Source: an uncultured Nostocoides sp. (lineage in GTDB: Bacteria; Actinomycetota; Actinomycetes; Actinomycetales; Dermatophilaceae). From it: a stretch of 64,000 bases of DNA. Position 1 is the first letter of the stretch. Each line of letters starts with the position of its first letter. Positions 51,522 to 60,568 of this stretch are shown here, piece by piece. A program made the translations under genes and the position numbers. Where the stretch lies: NCBI GenBank assembly GCA_937907685.1, contig CALCXF010000019.1:1-64000 (forward strand). Direction: 5' to 3'. Under the pieces are notes generated by a model. That model saw only the letters and a program-made list of their open reading frames with translations. It did no database searches and had not been told where the DNA came from.

Positions 51522-52901
51522 TCAGCCCCACACGAGCGCGCGCGACGGGTCGGCGAGGAGCGCCGCGACGTCCGCGAGGTAGCGGCTGCCGAGCTCCCCG
51601 TCCACGAGGCGGTGGTCGAAGCTCAGGGCGAGCGTCGTCACCCAGCGCGCCTCGATGGCCTCGGAGCCGTCGGGGCCGGTGACGACCCACGGCCTGCGTC
51701 CGACGGTGCCGAACGCCATGATCGCCGACTCCCCGGGGTTGAGGATCGGTGTGCCGGCGTCGATGCCGAAGACCCCGACATTGGTGATCGTGAGCGTGCC
51801 CCCGGACATGTCGACCGGCTGCGTGCGCCCCTCGCGAGCGGTCGTGGTGAGCGTCCCGATCGCCTCGGCGAGCTCGCGCATGGACATCCGGTCGGCGTCC
51901 TTGATGTTCGGGACGACGAGGCCCCGCGGGGTGGCGGCGGCGATGCCGAGGTTGACGTAGTGCTTGAGCACGATCTCCTGCGCGTCCTCGTCCCAGGTCG
52001 CGTTGACTCCCGGGTTCCGGCGCGCGGCGAGGCACATCGCCTTGGCGAGGACGAGGAGCGGCGTCACCTTGACGTCGCGGAACTCCGGGTCCTTCTTGAG
52101 CCGCTCGACGAGGTCCATCGTCGCGGTGACGTCGACGGTGACCCACTCGGTGACGTGCGGCGCCGTGAAGGCCGAGCTCACCATCGCCTGTGCGGTCATC
52201 CTGCGCACGCCCTTGACCGGGACGCGCGTCTCTCGCTCACCGTCCCGCGAGCCGACGTAGGTTTCACCGCTCGGGGTCACCACGGCTCGAACCTCACCAC
52301 TGCCGCCGGAGGCCGCGGACTCGACGTCCTCGCGGGTGACGACGCCACCCTCACCCGTGGGGCTGACGGAGCCGAGGTCGACGCCGAGGTCTTTGGCGAG
52401 CTTGCGCACGGGCGGCTTGGCGAGAGCGCGGGCCTGCTTGCCGGCGAGCTCCGACGGCTCGACGGCGACGTCGCTGCCCCGCGCCGGCGACTCCGGCGCG
52501 TCGACCTTGGTCGGCCCCGAGCCGGTTCGTGGGCGGCGCTTGGCCTCGGTCTGCTTGACGCCGTAGCCGACGAGCACGGCGGTGCGGCCGGTGGAGGTCG
52601 TGCCGCCGATGAGGCCCTCCTCGACGTCCTCGGCCGCAGGTGGCGTCTCGGCCGACGAGGCGCCGTCGTCGATGGAGATGATCGCCGTGCCGACCTCCAC
52701 CGTGTCGCCCTCGGCGACGTGGAGGGCCGACACCGTCCCGGCGAAGGGCACCGGGAGCTCCACGAGCGACTTCGCCGTCTCGACCTCCACGATGACGTCG
52801 TTGACCTCGACGGTGTCTCCGGGCTTGACGTGCCACGTGACGATCTCCGCCTCGGTCAGCCCCTCACCGGGGTCAGGGAGCTTGAACTCGCGAAGAGCCA
52901 T
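51522..52901 (-). CDS. bkdC: Branched-chain 2-oxoacid dehydrogenase E2 (dihydrolipoyl acyltransferase)
   Basis: A 459-aa protein: one lipoyl domain (lipoylated Lys44 in VETAKSLVELP), a linker, a peripheral-subunit-binding domain at about 157-193 (ARALAKPPVRKLAKDLG), and the catalytic domain ending with LSFDHRLVDGE, where His429 and Asp433 are catalytic. It transfers the acyl group to CoA in the core of the complex. 15 bp after the E1-beta gene. E3 is not encoded nearby. Pyruvate specificity cannot be excluded, but separate alpha and beta E1 genes favour branched-chain substrates in actinobacteria. Confidence 0.95.
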   Translation of the reverse strand: MALREFKLPDPGEGLTEAEIVTWHVKPGDTVEVNDVIVEVETAKSLVELPVPFAGTVSALHVAEGDTVEVGTAIISIDDGASSAETPPAAEDVEEGLIGGTTSTGRTAVLVGYGVKQTEAKRRPRTGSGPTKVDAPESPARGSDVAVEPSELAGKQARALAKPPVRKLAKDLGVDLGSVSPTGEGGVVTREDVESAASGGSGEVRAVVTPSGETYVGSRDGERETRVPVKGVRRMTAQAMVSSAFTAPHVTEWVTVDVTATMDLVERLKKDPEFRDVKVTPLLVLAKAMCLAARRNPGVNATWDEDAQEIVLKHYVNLGIAAATPRGLVVPNIKDADRMSMRELAEAIGTLTTTAREGRTQPVDMSGGTLTITNVGVFGIDAGTPILNPGESAIMAFGTVGRRPWVVTGPDGSEAIEARWVTTLALSFDHRLVDGELGSRYLADVAALLADPSRALVWG

Positions 52902-52916
52902 CTGGGAGAACGCCTT

Positions 52917-53888
52917 TCAGTACGCGAGCGAACGGTCTACGGCATCGAGAACACGGTCGAGGTCGGGAAGGAACTCCTCCTCGAGGCGGCTCGGCGGGTA
53001 GGGCACGTTGTACCCCCCGACCCTGAGCACCGGCGCCTCGAGGTGGTAGAACGCCCGCTCCGTGACGAGCGCCGAGATCTCGGCCCCCATGCCGAGGAAC
53101 GTGGACGCCTCGTGGACGACGACGGCCCGCCCCGTCTTCTCCACCGACCCGAGGATCGCCTCGTCGTCGAGGGGCGACAGCGAGCGGAGGTCGACGACCT
53201 CGAGCGAGCGGCCCTCCTCGTCGGCCGCCTGTGCCGCCTGGAGGCACGTCTTGACCATGGGCCCGTACGCCAGCAGCGTGACGTCTGTCCCCTCGCGGAG
53301 CACCCGGGCGGTGCCGAGCGGGCCGTCCGGGACGTCGCCGACCTCCCCCTTGTCCCAGTAGCGGCGCTTCGGCTCGTAGAAGACGACCGGGTCGTCGGTC
53401 TCGATGGCCTGCTGGATCATCCAGTGCGCATCGTGGGCGTTCGAGCAGACGACGACGCGCAGACCCGCGGTGTGTGCGAAGTAGGCCTCGTTGGACTCGC
53501 TGTGGTGCTCCACCGCTCCGATGCCACCGCCGAACGGGATGCGGATGACGATCGGCATCGTGACATAGCCGAGGGACCGGGCACGCAGCTTGGCGACCTG
53601 GCTGACGATGTGGTCGAACGCGGGGTACACGAAGCCGTCGAACTGGATCTCGACGACCGGCCGGTAGCCGCGCAGCGCCATGCCGATGGCGGTGCCGAGG
53701 ATGCCGGCCTCGGCGAGCGGGGTGTCGATGACCCGGTCCTCACCGAAGTCCTTCTGCAGGCCCTCGGTGACGCGGAAGACGCCGCCGAGCTTGCCGATGT
53801 CCTCACCGAGCAGGACGACCTTGGGGTCCTTCTCCATCGATGCGCGCAGGCCGCTCGTGATCCCCTTCGCGAGCGTCGTGGCGGCCAT
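52917..53888 (-). CDS. bkdB: Branched-chain 2-oxoacid dehydrogenase E1 beta
   Basis: A 323-aa transketolase-like subunit: VVLLGEDIGKLGGVFRVTEG, RVIDTPLAEAGILGTAIGMA, VEIQFDGFVYPAFDHIVSQ and RIPFGGGIGAVEHHSESNEA contribute to the thiamine-pyrophosphate and phosphorylation-loop region. It pairs with E1 alpha in an alpha2beta2 enzyme. ATG 53888 shares one base with the E1-alpha stop (TGATG), so the subunits are translationally coupled in equal amounts. Confidence 0.95.
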   Translation of the reverse strand: MAATTLAKGITSGLRASMEKDPKVVLLGEDIGKLGGVFRVTEGLQKDFGEDRVIDTPLAEAGILGTAIGMALRGYRPVVEIQFDGFVYPAFDHIVSQVAKLRARSLGYVTMPIVIRIPFGGGIGAVEHHSESNEAYFAHTAGLRVVVCSNAHDAHWMIQQAIETDDPVVFYEPKRRYWDKGEVGDVPDGPLGTARVLREGTDVTLLAYGPMVKTCLQAAQAADEEGRSLEVVDLRSLSPLDDEAILGSVEKTGRAVVVHEASTFLGMGAEISALVTERAFYHLEAPVLRVGGYNVPYPPSRLEEEFLPDLDRVLDAVDRSLAY

Positions 53889-55081
53889 CAGCGCGCCGCC
53901 TCGAACGACGCGTGGTACGTCTCGAACTCGGCCCGTTCCCGCTCCATGACCGGATGCCGTTCCGCGAAGACGTGGTCGAACATCGCCGTCCCGTCGGGAT
54001 CCGGCATCGAGAGGCACCGCTGGCGCACGGAGGCGCCGAGCTCGTCGGACTCCCCGTCGACGGCGTCGAAGAAGTCGGGGTCGGCTCGGCCCGTCGTCGT
54101 CAGCCAACGCCGGAAGCGCTCGATCGGGTCTCGGTGCTTCCACACCTCCACCTCCGCCGAGACCCGGTACTTGCTCGGGTCGTCCGACGTCGTGTGGGCA
54201 CCCATCCGGTAGGTGAAGGCCTCGATGAAGGTGGGACCCTGCCCGGATCGTGCGGCGTCGAGCGCGGCCTTCGTCACGGCATACACGGCGAGGACGTCGT
54301 TGCCGTCGACCCGGATGCCCGGGAAGCCGAACCCGCGGGCCCGGTGCCACAGCGGTGCCCGGGTCTGCTTCTCGTTGGGCTCGGAGATGGCCCACTGGTT
54401 GTTCTGGCAGAAGAAGACGACCGGGCTGTTGTTGACGCCCGCGAAGACGAGGGCCTCGGAGACGTCTCCCTGCGAGGTGGCCCCGTCGCCGAAGTAGGCG
54501 ATGACGGCCGTGTCGCGTTCCTCGTCACCGGTCCCGACGTTGCCGTCGCGCTGGACCCCCATGGCGTAGCCGGTCGCGTGGAGGGTCTGCGCCCCGATGA
54601 TGATCGTGTAGAGGTGGAAGTTCTTCTCGTTGGGGTCCCAGCCGCCGTGGTTGACCCCCCGGAACATGCCGAGGAGGTTGACGGGGTCCACCCCGCGGCA
54701 CCAGGCGACGCCGTGCTCGCGGTAGGTCGGGAAGGCGTAGTCCTGGGGGCGCAGCGCCCGGCCGGAGCCCACCTGTGCCGCCTCCTGGCCGAGGAGGCTG
54801 GCCCACAGGCCGAGCTCACCCTGGCGCTGCAGCGCCGTGGCCTCGGTGTCGAACCGGCGGATGAGGACGAGGTCGCGGTAGAACCCCCGCAGCTCCTCGT
54901 CGGAGAGACCGTCGACGACGGCGTCGTGCTCGGGGTGGGCGACGCGCTCGCCCTCGGGGTTGAGCAGCTGGACCATGTCCGGCCCGCCGTCCTGGGCGGG
55001 CCGCTCCGGGACCTCCGCGCGGCTGACGTGGTGGTCCACGCCGAACGCCGTCTCGAGCGGGGCGACGTCGTTGTCGCTCAC
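53888..55081 (-). CDS. bkdA: Branched-chain 2-oxoacid dehydrogenase E1 alpha
   Basis: A 397-aa subunit with the thiamine-pyrophosphate motif GDG (198-200) ... NN (227-228) in FGDGATSQGDVSEALVFAG and FFCQNNQWAIS. It decarboxylates the 2-oxoacid and transfers the acyl group to lipoyl-E2. GTG 55081 has AAGGAG exactly 6 bp upstream and is preferred to upstream in-frame codons. First gene of bkdA-bkdB-bkdC-unknown-acyl-CoA dehydrogenase and possibly MFS. Feeds catabolism of Leu/Ile/Val and branched fatty-acid primers. Confidence 0.95.
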   Translation of the reverse strand: MSDNDVAPLETAFGVDHHVSRAEVPERPAQDGGPDMVQLLNPEGERVAHPEHDAVVDGLSDEELRGFYRDLVLIRRFDTEATALQRQGELGLWASLLGQEAAQVGSGRALRPQDYAFPTYREHGVAWCRGVDPVNLLGMFRGVNHGGWDPNEKNFHLYTIIIGAQTLHATGYAMGVQRDGNVGTGDEERDTAVIAYFGDGATSQGDVSEALVFAGVNNSPVVFFCQNNQWAISEPNEKQTRAPLWHRARGFGFPGIRVDGNDVLAVYAVTKAALDAARSGQGPTFIEAFTYRMGAHTTSDDPSKYRVSAEVEVWKHRDPIERFRRWLTTTGRADPDFFDAVDGESDELGASVRQRCLSMPDPDGTAMFDHVFAERHPVMERERAEFETYHASFEAAR

Positions 55082-55253
55082 TGGGCACTCCTTGTCCGGG
55101 CTCCCGTGGTGACGGTCGCCGCGATGGGGGTCGTGGTGACCGCTGGTGCTGGGTGTGGCGGCGGTCACTGCCGGTGTCGGCACCACCGTACCCGGGGGTG
55201 TCGGCTTCCAGCCAAGCCGCAGTGGGTGAGCTCCGTCAGGTGCGACGGCGGGC

Positions 55254-55259
55254 TAGGTT
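55254..55259 (+). promoter_or_regulatory. -10 box for leaderless beta-lactamase-fold gene
   Basis: TAGGTT ends 7 nt before ATG 55267; no ribosome site is visible. Confidence 0.5.
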
Positions 55260-55266
55260 CGGCACC

Positions 55267-56292
55267 ATGGACGACATCAGGACCTCGGCCATGGCGAGCA
55301 CCGTCGAGGCGGTGGTGGGCTCGACCGGGTTCTCGGGGGTGGTGCGGGTCGACAGCGACGGCTCGACGGTGCTCGACGCCGCCTTCGGTCTCGCCGACCG
55401 CCGCCACGGCGTTCCCATGACGACCTCCACCCGGCTGGGGACGGCGAGCGGCACCAAGGGACTGACCGCCCTCACCGTGCTCAGCCTCGTCGCCGAGGGT
55501 GCCCTCGGCCTCGACCAGCCGGTGCGCGAGGTGCTCGGCGCCGACCTGCCCCTGATCGACGACCGGGTGACGATCGAGCACCTCCTGACGCACCGTTCGG
55601 GCATCGGCGACTACTACGACGAGGAGGTGGTGGCGGAGGTCACCGACCACGTGCTCACCGTGCCGGTGCACACCCTGGAGACGACCGAGGACTACGTCCC
55701 CGTGCTCGACGGTCACTCGCAGGTGTTCGAGCCCGGGGAGCGCTGCGTCTACAACAACTCGGCATTCGTCGTGCTGGCCATCGTCGCGGGACGGGTGGGC
55801 GGGCACCCGTTCGAGGACCTTCTCGTCGAGCGGGTGTGCCGGCCGGCGGGGATGACCTCGACGTCGTTCCTGCGCGGGGACGACCTGCCCGGCGACGCCG
55901 CCACCGGCTACCCGTGGACCGACCGTGACCGGACCAACGTCCTGCACCTGCCGGTGGTGGGCAGCGGCGACGGCGGAGCGTACTCCACGAGCGCCGATGT
56001 CGCCGCCATGTGGGGCTCGCTGTTCGCCGGCCGCATCCTCCCCGCCGAGGTCGTCGAGGACGCGATGCGCCGCAGGAACGGCTCCACGTCCGAGGAGGTC
56101 TATGGGCTGGGCTTCGAGCTCCGGGGCGACGGCGTCGTGGCACTCACCGGCAGCGATGCCGGGGTGTCGTTCCGCAGCGTCCACGACCGACGCACCGACG
56201 TGACGTGGACGGTCATCTCCAACACCAGTGAGGGGGCGTGGCCGGTGGCCCGAGCTCTCGGCGAGCACCTCGCTGCAGCGGCTCAGGCGTAG
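55267..56292 (+). CDS. Serine beta-lactamase-fold hydrolase (class C-like/esterase)
   Basis: A 341-aa protein of the beta-lactamase/DD-peptidase-like family (Pfam Beta-lactamase). Active-site SxxK is Ser61-G-T-Lys64, and the YxN motif is Tyr162-N-N in CVYNNSAF. There is no signal peptide, so it is cytoplasmic, which argues for an esterase or peptidase rather than antibiotic resistance. Likely leaderless. Its end overlaps the GH13 gene on the other strand by 10 bp. Confidence 0.9.
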   Translation: MDDIRTSAMASTVEAVVGSTGFSGVVRVDSDGSTVLDAAFGLADRRHGVPMTTSTRLGTASGTKGLTALTVLSLVAEGALGLDQPVREVLGADLPLIDDRVTIEHLLTHRSGIGDYYDEEVVAEVTDHVLTVPVHTLETTEDYVPVLDGHSQVFEPGERCVYNNSAFVVLAIVAGRVGGHPFEDLLVERVCRPAGMTSTSFLRGDDLPGDAATGYPWTDRDRTNVLHLPVVGSGDGGAYSTSADVAAMWGSLFAGRILPAEVVEDAMRRRNGSTSEEVYGLGFELRGDGVVALTGSDAGVSFRSVHDRRTDVTWTVISNTSEGAWPVARALGEHLAAAAQA

Positions 56293-57962
56293 GCCTGCTC
56301 GCCCGGCGCGACGACACGCAGCCACTGTCCCTGGTGCCCGTCGACGCGCAGCTCCACGCGGCCTGCACGGTCGAGCGGCACGTCGTCCCGGCCGTCGAGG
56401 ACGTCGCGCAGCACGGAGCCCTCCGGCACCTCGCCCAGCTCGAGGGTGACCATCGCGTCGTCGGCGGCGAAGTTGTGAAGGGCCAGCATGCGCCAGTCGT
56501 CGCACCGGCAGAGGTGCGCGAGCAGGCTCGGGGAGTCGTGGTCGAGCACCTCCACGTCGGACCAGCCGATCTGCGGCATCTGGCGGTAGCGGCGGATGAT
56601 CGTGCGCATGAAGGACCACAGGGAGCCCGGGTCCTGGCGCTGGGCCTGCGCGTTGACGTGCTCCGGCGACGAGAGGCCGCTCGGCTGGGGGCGCGTGAGC
56701 CGACGCTGCGGTGCCGTGGAGAAGCCGCCGTTCGGGCCGGCATCCCACTGCATCGGCGTGCGGACGCTGAGGCGACCCTCGATGTCGAGGTTCTCGCCCA
56801 TGCCGATCTCCTCCCCGTAGAAGAGGACGGGGGTGCCCGGGAGGGAGAACATCAGCGAGTAGACGAGGCGCAGGCGGCGCTCGTCGCCGCCCAGCATGGT
56901 GGGGAGACGCCGGCGCAGGCCGCGGCCGAAGAGCTGCATGTCGGGGTCGGGGCCGAAGGCGGCGAAGACCTCCTGGCGCTCGGTGTCGCTGAGCTTGTCG
57001 AGGGTGAGCTCGTCATGGTTCCGCACGAAGTTGGCCCACTGGCTGGTGATGTCGAGCTCCGGGCGCTGTCGCAGGGCCGTCGCGATGGGGGTGGCGTCCT
57101 CCCGGGCCAGCGAGAGGTACACCGCCTGCATGCCGATGAAGTCGAACTGGAGGTTGAGCCCGTCACCGTCGTCACCGCCGAAGAAGTCCTTCTGCTGTGG
57201 GTAGGGCAGGTTGACCTCCCCGAGGAGGGCCGCGTCACCGACGCGGCGGACGACGAAGTCGCGCACGTCCCCGAGGTACCGCTGGGGGTTGAAGCCGTCG
57301 GGCTCGGACCCGGGGTAGGTGTCGTTCGAGAACATGAACGGCACGGCATCGATCCGGAAGCCGGCGACGCCGAGCTCGAGCCAGAAGCCGAGGGTGCGCG
57401 AGATCTCCTCCTGCACAGCAGGATTGGCGACGTTGAGGTCCGGTTGGGTCTTGTAGAAGTGGTGGAGGAACCACTCGCCCGTCTTCTCGTCGAGCTGCCA
57501 GATGCTGTCCTCCTTGTCCGGGAAGACCACCTCCTTCTTCCCGGAGGGTGGCTTCCTCGCGGACCAGACGTAGTGCTGCCGATAGGCGTCGTCGACGCTG
57601 CGCCGCGCACTCTTGAACCACGGGTGCTGGTCGGAGGTGTGGTTCATGACGAAGTCGACGATCACGCGGATGCCGCGCGACCTTGCCGTCCGCACGAGCT
57701 CGACGAAGTCGCCGAGAGTGCCCAGGCGTGGGTCGACGCCGTAGAAGTCCGTGATGTCGTACCCGTCGTCCCGCCCCGCGGTCGGGTAGAAGGGCATGAG
57801 CCAAAGCACGGTGACGCCGAGGTCGGCGAGGTACTCGATGCGTTGGGTCATGCCGTGGAGGTCACCGATGCCGTCTCCGTTGCTGTCGGAGAACGTCTCG
57901 ACGTCCGCGCAGTAGATGACCGCGGACTTCCACCACACGTCGCCGGTCTGGCTGAGCTTCAT
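56283..57962 (-). CDS. GH13 glycosidase, trehalose-synthase-like
   Basis: A 559-aa alpha-amylase-family enzyme. The (beta/alpha)8 motifs are complete: VDFVMNHTSDQHPWF, GFRIDAVPFMF with nucleophile Asp205, LLGEVNLP with acid/base Glu249, and NFVRNHDELT with His316-Asp317. VTVLWLMPFYP, the YPQQ loop and a C-terminal beta domain resemble trehalose synthase (maltose-trehalose interconversion), but an alpha-glucosidase cannot be excluded. ATG 57962 overlaps the LLM gene stop by 4 bp. This TreS-like/LLM pairing is seen in other actinobacteria. Confidence 0.92.
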   Translation of the reverse strand: MKLSQTGDVWWKSAVIYCADVETFSDSNGDGIGDLHGMTQRIEYLADLGVTVLWLMPFYPTAGRDDGYDITDFYGVDPRLGTLGDFVELVRTARSRGIRVIVDFVMNHTSDQHPWFKSARRSVDDAYRQHYVWSARKPPSGKKEVVFPDKEDSIWQLDEKTGEWFLHHFYKTQPDLNVANPAVQEEISRTLGFWLELGVAGFRIDAVPFMFSNDTYPGSEPDGFNPQRYLGDVRDFVVRRVGDAALLGEVNLPYPQQKDFFGGDDGDGLNLQFDFIGMQAVYLSLAREDATPIATALRQRPELDITSQWANFVRNHDELTLDKLSDTERQEVFAAFGPDPDMQLFGRGLRRRLPTMLGGDERRLRLVYSLMFSLPGTPVLFYGEEIGMGENLDIEGRLSVRTPMQWDAGPNGGFSTAPQRRLTRPQPSGLSSPEHVNAQAQRQDPGSLWSFMRTIIRRYRQMPQIGWSDVEVLDHDSPSLLAHLCRCDDWRMLALHNFAADDAMVTLELGEVPEGSVLRDVLDGRDDVPLDRAGRVELRVDGHQGQWLRVVAPGEQAYA

Positions 57963-58978
57963 CGGATCGCCTCCTCTCGCTCGACGGCCGGCCGTGTGGT
58001 GGTGGCGGGCGCCGGTGGCTGCGGGTCCAGCTGGGGGAGGACGTGCTCTCCGAAGGCGTCGACAAAGGGCTCCTGCTCCTTGCCGACGAAGTGGAGGTAG
58101 ACCTCCTCCCAGCCCTGGTCGACGTAGGCCTGGATCCACGCAGCGTGCTGGCCGAGGTCCGCGGAGACGTTGACGACCTCGGCGACCTGGTCGGCCGTGA
58201 CCGTCTCGGCCATGGTGTCGAAGGCCTCGACCGTCTCGGTGTCCCACGCCACGGGTGGGCCGTGCACGTTGCTCCGCCACTGGTCGTGCGCGACCTCCTT
58301 CGCCTCCTCCTCGGTGGGCGCCCAGCTGAGGTGGACCTGGAGGCGAGCCGCGCCCCGCCCGCCGGCGTTCCGGTATGCGTCGAGCACCTGCTGGAGGACG
58401 TCGTGGGGCTGGTTGACGGTGATGAGCCCGTCGGCCCATTCCGCATGCCGGGCGGCGGTCTCGGCGGTGACGGCGGGGCCGATGAGGGGTGGCACGGCAT
58501 CCGGCAGGGTCCAGAGGCGACCCCGGTTCACGGTGACGAGGCCGTCGTGGTTGACCTCCTCGCCCGAGAGCAGGCGGCGGATGACGTCGACGCACTCCAC
58601 GAGGCGGGCGTCGCGGACGTCCTTACGGGGCCAGACGTCGCCGGTCACCCGCTCGTTGGACGCCTCCCCCGAGCCGATCGCCGCCCAGAAGCGGTTCGGG
58701 AACATGCTCGAGAGAGTGGCGATGGCCTGGGCGGTCACGGCGGGGTGGTAGCGCTGGCCGGGGGCCGTGACCACGCCGAACGGGAGGCTCGTCGTCGCCA
58801 TGGCCGCGCCGAGGAACGCCCAGGCGAAACCGGACTCACCCTGGCGCTCGCTCCACGGTGAGAGGTGGTCGGAGGACATGGCCGCGGTGAAGCCGGCCTG
58901 CTCGGCGTGCTGGACGTCGCGGAGCAGTCGCCCGGGGGCGATCTGCTCGTGGGAGCAGTGGAATCCGATGACGGTCAT
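57959..58978 (-). CDS. LLM-class flavin-dependent oxidoreductase (TIGR03885-like)
   Basis: A 339-aa luciferase-like monooxygenase fold: IGFHCSHEQIAPGRLLRDVQ at the start, PFGVVTAPGQRYHPAVTAQA, RFWAAIGSGEASNERVTGDV. It resembles the TIGR03885 subfamily that sits beside trehalose synthase-like genes; cofactor FMN or F420 and substrate are not established. Coupled to the GH13 gene by an ATGA overlap. Divergent from a GMC oxidoreductase with 83 bp between. Confidence 0.9.
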   Translation of the reverse strand: MTVIGFHCSHEQIAPGRLLRDVQHAEQAGFTAAMSSDHLSPWSERQGESGFAWAFLGAAMATTSLPFGVVTAPGQRYHPAVTAQAIATLSSMFPNRFWAAIGSGEASNERVTGDVWPRKDVRDARLVECVDVIRRLLSGEEVNHDGLVTVNRGRLWTLPDAVPPLIGPAVTAETAARHAEWADGLITVNQPHDVLQQVLDAYRNAGGRGAARLQVHLSWAPTEEEAKEVAHDQWRSNVHGPPVAWDTETVEAFDTMAETVTADQVAEVVNVSADLGQHAAWIQAYVDQGWEEVYLHFVGKEQEPFVDAFGEHVLPQLDPQPPAPATTTRPAVEREEAIR

Positions 58979-59061
58979 GCGGCCCCACGCAACCCGACAT
59001 CTTCGGCTGGGTCAACTCCGTGCGCCGACTCGTCGGCTCCGTGGGACGATCGGGCGTGACG

Positions 59062-60564
59062 ATGGACCACCTGGAGGCCGACGTCGTCGTCGTGGGCTCC
59101 GGTATGGGCGGTGGCACCACGGCCTGGGCCCTTGCGCAGCGGGGGGTCGACGTCCTGGTGCTGGAGCGGGGCGAGCGCATCCCTCGCGAGCCCGCGAACT
59201 GGTCCCCTGCCGAGGTCTTCCTCCAGCGGAGGTACAAGCCGGACGAGACGTGGGAGGACGGTCGCGGTCGCCCCTTCCGGCCTGGAGTCCACTACGTCGT
59301 CGGAGGCAACACCAAGGTGTACGGGGCGTCGCTGCCGCGGTTCCGCGAGTCCGACTTCGAGGAGGTTGGCCACCTGGACGGCATCTCGCCCGCGTGGCCG
59401 TTCCGCTACCCGGACCTCGAGCCGTACTACGGGGAGGCCGAGCGCCTGTATGCGGTTCACGGCAGCACCGGCGAGGACCCCACCGAGCCGTGGCGGAGCA
59501 CGCCCTACCCGTATGCCGCGCTGCCGCACGAGCCGTACGTCGCCGACCTCGCGGAGCGGCTGCGCACCGCTGGGGTGCACCCCGCGTCGACGGCCATCGG
59601 GGTCGACCTGCGGCCCGGCGGGTCGTGTCTGCGCTGCGCGACGTGTGACGGCTTCCCGTGCCGGGTCGGAGCCAAGTCGGATGCGGAGGTCTGCGCCGTG
59701 GACCCCGCCCTCGCCGCGGGAGCCCGGCTGGCCACCGGTGTCCGGGTCACCCGCCTGCTCACCGACGGCTCCGGGCTGCGGGTCACGCACGCCGTGGGGG
59801 AGGGACCGAACGGTCCGGTGACGATCCACGGTCGGCGGTTCGTCGTCTCGGCCGGAGCCGCCAACTCGGCCGCCCTGCTCCTGGCGTCGGCCGGCCCCGA
59901 ACACCCGGACGGCCTCGGCAACTCCTCGGGGCGGCTCGGCGCGAGTTTCATGATGCACAACAACGCCCACGTGGCGGCTGTCGACCTCTTCGGGCACAAC
60001 GACGTCGTGTTCCAGAAGACCCTGGCGGTGACCGACTGGTACGAGGACGGCGGCGACGGGCACCCCCTCGGCAGCCTCCAGACGATCGGCAAGGTGCAGG
60101 GCGTGATGATGAAGAGCTGGGCGACCCACGTCCCGCTCGCCGTACTTGACGCCGTCGCCCGCCGCTCCGTGGAGTGGCTCGTCATGGCCGAGGACCTGCC
60201 AGATCCGGCGAACCGGGTCACGCTCACGGCCGCCGGCGGCATCCGCACGACTCGGGTGGCGCGCGGCACCCGGCAGCACCGAATCCTGCACCGGCGCGCC
60301 AAGCGGCTGCTCCGAGACGCCGGCTACGACGTGGTCGCGACGCAGTGGTTCGACATCAGCATGAACAGCCACATGTGCGGCACGGTGGTCGCGGGCCTCG
60401 ACCCACGGGCGAGCGTCCTGGATAGGCACTGCAAGGCTCACGACCTGACGAACCTCTGGGTCGTGGACGCAGGCTTCTTCCCCTCCTCCGCCGCGATGAA
60501 CCCCGCGTTGACCATTGCTGCGCAGGCTCTGCGGGTCGTCGCCGAGTCGGACCTCGCAGGGTGA
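59062..60564 (+). CDS. GMC-family FAD oxidoreductase
   Basis: A 500-aa flavoprotein: VVVVGSGMGGGTTAWALAQR is the FAD loop, HYVVGGNTKVYGASLPRF the second signature, RFVVSAGAANSAALLLAS the third, and NLWVVDAGFFPSSAAMNPAL the C-terminal active-site region; SMNSHMCGTVVAG contains the conserved His pair region. A CLRCATCDGFPCRVGAKSDA cysteine cluster is present, as in GMC relatives of gluconate/cholesterol oxidase type. Substrate unknown. ATG 59062 starts just before the FAD strand; GTG 59020 and GTG 59056 are alternatives. The complementary strand is also open throughout. Confidence 0.9.
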   Translation: MDHLEADVVVVGSGMGGGTTAWALAQRGVDVLVLERGERIPREPANWSPAEVFLQRRYKPDETWEDGRGRPFRPGVHYVVGGNTKVYGASLPRFRESDFEEVGHLDGISPAWPFRYPDLEPYYGEAERLYAVHGSTGEDPTEPWRSTPYPYAALPHEPYVADLAERLRTAGVHPASTAIGVDLRPGGSCLRCATCDGFPCRVGAKSDAEVCAVDPALAAGARLATGVRVTRLLTDGSGLRVTHAVGEGPNGPVTIHGRRFVVSAGAANSAALLLASAGPEHPDGLGNSSGRLGASFMMHNNAHVAAVDLFGHNDVVFQKTLAVTDWYEDGGDGHPLGSLQTIGKVQGVMMKSWATHVPLAVLDAVARRSVEWLVMAEDLPDPANRVTLTAAGGIRTTRVARGTRQHRILHRRAKRLLRDAGYDVVATQWFDISMNSHMCGTVVAGLDPRASVLDRHCKAHDLTNLWVVDAGFFPSSAAMNPALTIAAQALRVVAESDLAG

Positions 60565-60568
60565 CGGA

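Noticed and set aside
55267..56292. Antibiotic-resistance beta-lactamase
   Set aside because: The fold and SxxK/YxN motifs are present, but there is no signal peptide, and such cytoplasmic relatives are usually esterases or peptidases.
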